A stretch of DNA of 21,911 nucleotides from Bacillota bacterium (GTDB lineage Bacteria > Bacillota > Clostridia > DSM-8532). Position numbers and translations under genes: made by a program. Shown here one piece after another: positions 21,007 through 21,911 of this stretch (position 1 is the stretch's first letter; each line of letters begins with the position of its first letter). The notes beneath the pieces were generated by a model, which saw only the letters and a list, made by a program, of their open reading frames with translations, made no database searches and was not told where the DNA came from. The stretch is from the NCBI GenBank assembly GCA_023411795.1, contig JAEYOK010000009.1, positions 1 to 21,911 of the forward strand, written 5' to 3'.

Positions 21007-21624
21007 ATGGAGTTGTTAGTGATAAGACATGGCCAATCAGAAGCGGATTTATTGAATTGTCATGAAGGGCGAGCGGATTTCCCGTTAACTCAGCTAGGTG
21101 TTAAGCAAGCAACTTTATTGGCTAATTGGTTGTCTGCCAATAAAGAAATCCCTGATATTATTTTCAGTAGTTCGTTGAAAAGAGCCTATCAAACTGCAGA
21201 AGTTTTAGGTAAGCAATTTGGTGTTAGTGTTGAGTACGACCAGGACTTAATGGAGTTTAATAACGGGCTTTTACAAGGCCTTTCATATGATGATGCCGCA
21301 ATAAGATTTCCTATCCAGCCTGAATACAAAAGATCATATATCAGTTTTTATGGTCAAGAAACATTATTAGAATTTAGAGCACGTGCAGAAAAAGTATTAT
21401 CAAGAATAATATTTGAATCTGAGTCAGATAAAAAAATTGTAATCGTTTCACATGGGGGCATGATTAATATGCTATTTCGTAGCTTTATGAAGTTACCTAT
21501 GAATATTGACTTTTCAATCGCATCTGGTGATACTGCTGTTCATAAGTGGAAAATCGAAGGGGAAAAGAGAGGGATAATGTTTCTAAATAGATTGGAGCAT
21601 TTGAAAAATCTTGAGACAATTTGA
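21007..21624 (+). CDS. histidine phosphatase (phosphoglycerate mutase-like) family protein
   Basis: The product is 205 aa from ATG 21007; the TTG at 20992 lies in the GGGTGGG ribosome site. The catalytic RHG is at residues 7-9 (MELLVIRHGQSEAD), PLTQLGVKQA is the usual second motif, IIFSSSLKRAYQTAEVLG carries the second Arg, and IVIVSHGGMI holds the second catalytic His. Branch members are broad phosphatases; this one lacks features of glycolytic mutases (shorter, no mutase loop). It is the last complete gene of the plus-strand array. Confidence 0.9.
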   Translation: MELLVIRHGQSEADLLNCHEGRADFPLTQLGVKQATLLANWLSANKEIPDIIFSSSLKRAYQTAEVLGKQFGVSVEYDQDLMEFNNGLLQGLSYDDAAIRFPIQPEYKRSYISFYGQETLLEFRARAEKVLSRIIFESESDKKIVIVSHGGMINMLFRSFMKLPMNIDFSIASGDTAVHKWKIEGEKRGIMFLNRLEHLKNLETI

Positions 21625-21733
21625 TATTTCTGCTTTTGATTAAAAGGTTACGAGAAAAATTATTCGATTTAAAATAGATAGAGGTGTTTTGTCCTCAGGA
21701 ATTTTATAATGAGTTCCGGGGATTATTTTAAAT

Positions 21734-21762
21734 TTGCATCTTAATATTTTTGGGATTATAAT
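21734..21762 (+). promoter_or_regulatory. sigma-A promoter for the gene at the window end
   Basis: TTGCAT (21734-21739) and TATAAT (21757-21762) have 17-bp spacing. The rest of the 266-bp gap after the phosphatase shows no gene. Confidence 0.65.
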
Positions 21763-21838
21763 GTAAAATAAAGGAAACGAGGAAAAAGATTCAGTTTTAC
21801 AACATAACCAAATTCATGGCTGCATCATGATTTACAAC

Positions 21839-21864
21839 TCCAGAATCAAATGATTGGTTCTGGA
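21839..21864 (+). promoter_or_regulatory. leader hairpin upstream of the last gene
   Basis: TCCAGAATCAA (21839-21849) pairs with TTGGTTCTGGA (21854-21864) with one G-U and a 4-nt loop. It lies in the transcribed leader, 26 bp before the ATG. It may act on translation or attenuation; there is no T-run. Confidence 0.4.
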
Positions 21865-21890
21865 ATATATCATATATTTGAGGTGGAATT

Positions 21891-21911
21891 ATGAAAAAAG
21901 TTTGCTTACTG
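21891..21911 (+). CDS. start of a gene truncated by the window edge
   Basis: ATG 21891 follows GAGGTGG and reads MKKVCLL before the window ends. The promoter and leader described above belong to it. Nothing can be said of the product. Confidence 0.6.

Overview
The window looks like a chromosomal stretch from an anaerobic, spore-forming Firmicute of the Clostridia. It is AT-rich, has strong AGGAGG-type ribosome binding sites, germination and spore-coat genes (CwlJ-type hydrolase, GerQ-like protein) and a desulfoferrodoxin. I see no rRNA, tRNA or CRISPR array.

Bases 1-7600 are core-like. A minus-strand cluster encodes a GerQ-like coat protein, a CwlJ-type hydrolase and an M23 peptidase. Next come an Amidase_6-type protein, a zinc-dependent phospholipase C-like protein, a YaiI/YqxD protein, a hypoxanthine-DNA glycosylase-like repair enzyme, a YhhN membrane protein, a Memo/AMMECR1 fusion and a superoxide reductase. 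Two back-to-back terminators (7576-7658) end this part.

From 7670 to about 21620 the window becomes accessory. A tyrosine recombinase (7739-8791) has its own -35/-10 promoter with a LexA-like box at the expected start of transcription. It is followed by an orphan MazF/PemK-family toxin, a 32-residue hydrophobic peptide and an IS110-family element. Then come about 10 kb of small, unrelated genes, all on the plus strand: a secreted protein, an alpha-toroid-like protein, DUF2442, a CPBP protease, several GNATs, a PNPOx-like protein, a PhnB-like VOC protein, RidA, a flavin reductase and a histidine phosphatase. Truncated pieces of Doc, SDR, methyltransferase and GNAT genes lie between them.

A GC-rich structured repeat of 137 bp, bounded by roughly complementary 7-mers (GTATAAC-type left, GTTATAC-type right), lies between genes of this array. 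There are two complete copies (11604, 13794) and one copy that appears split by a 1.07-kb insertion (14337/15475). The repeat size, the complementary ends, the compensatory stem changes, the one-gene spacing and the SOS-box recombinase together resemble an integron with attC-flanked cassettes. The recombinase lacks the extra segment that defines IntI and carries a HARP-like N-terminal module instead. The integron-like (cassette-array) reading is inference; the repeats, the promoter and operator, and the gene fragments are visible directly.
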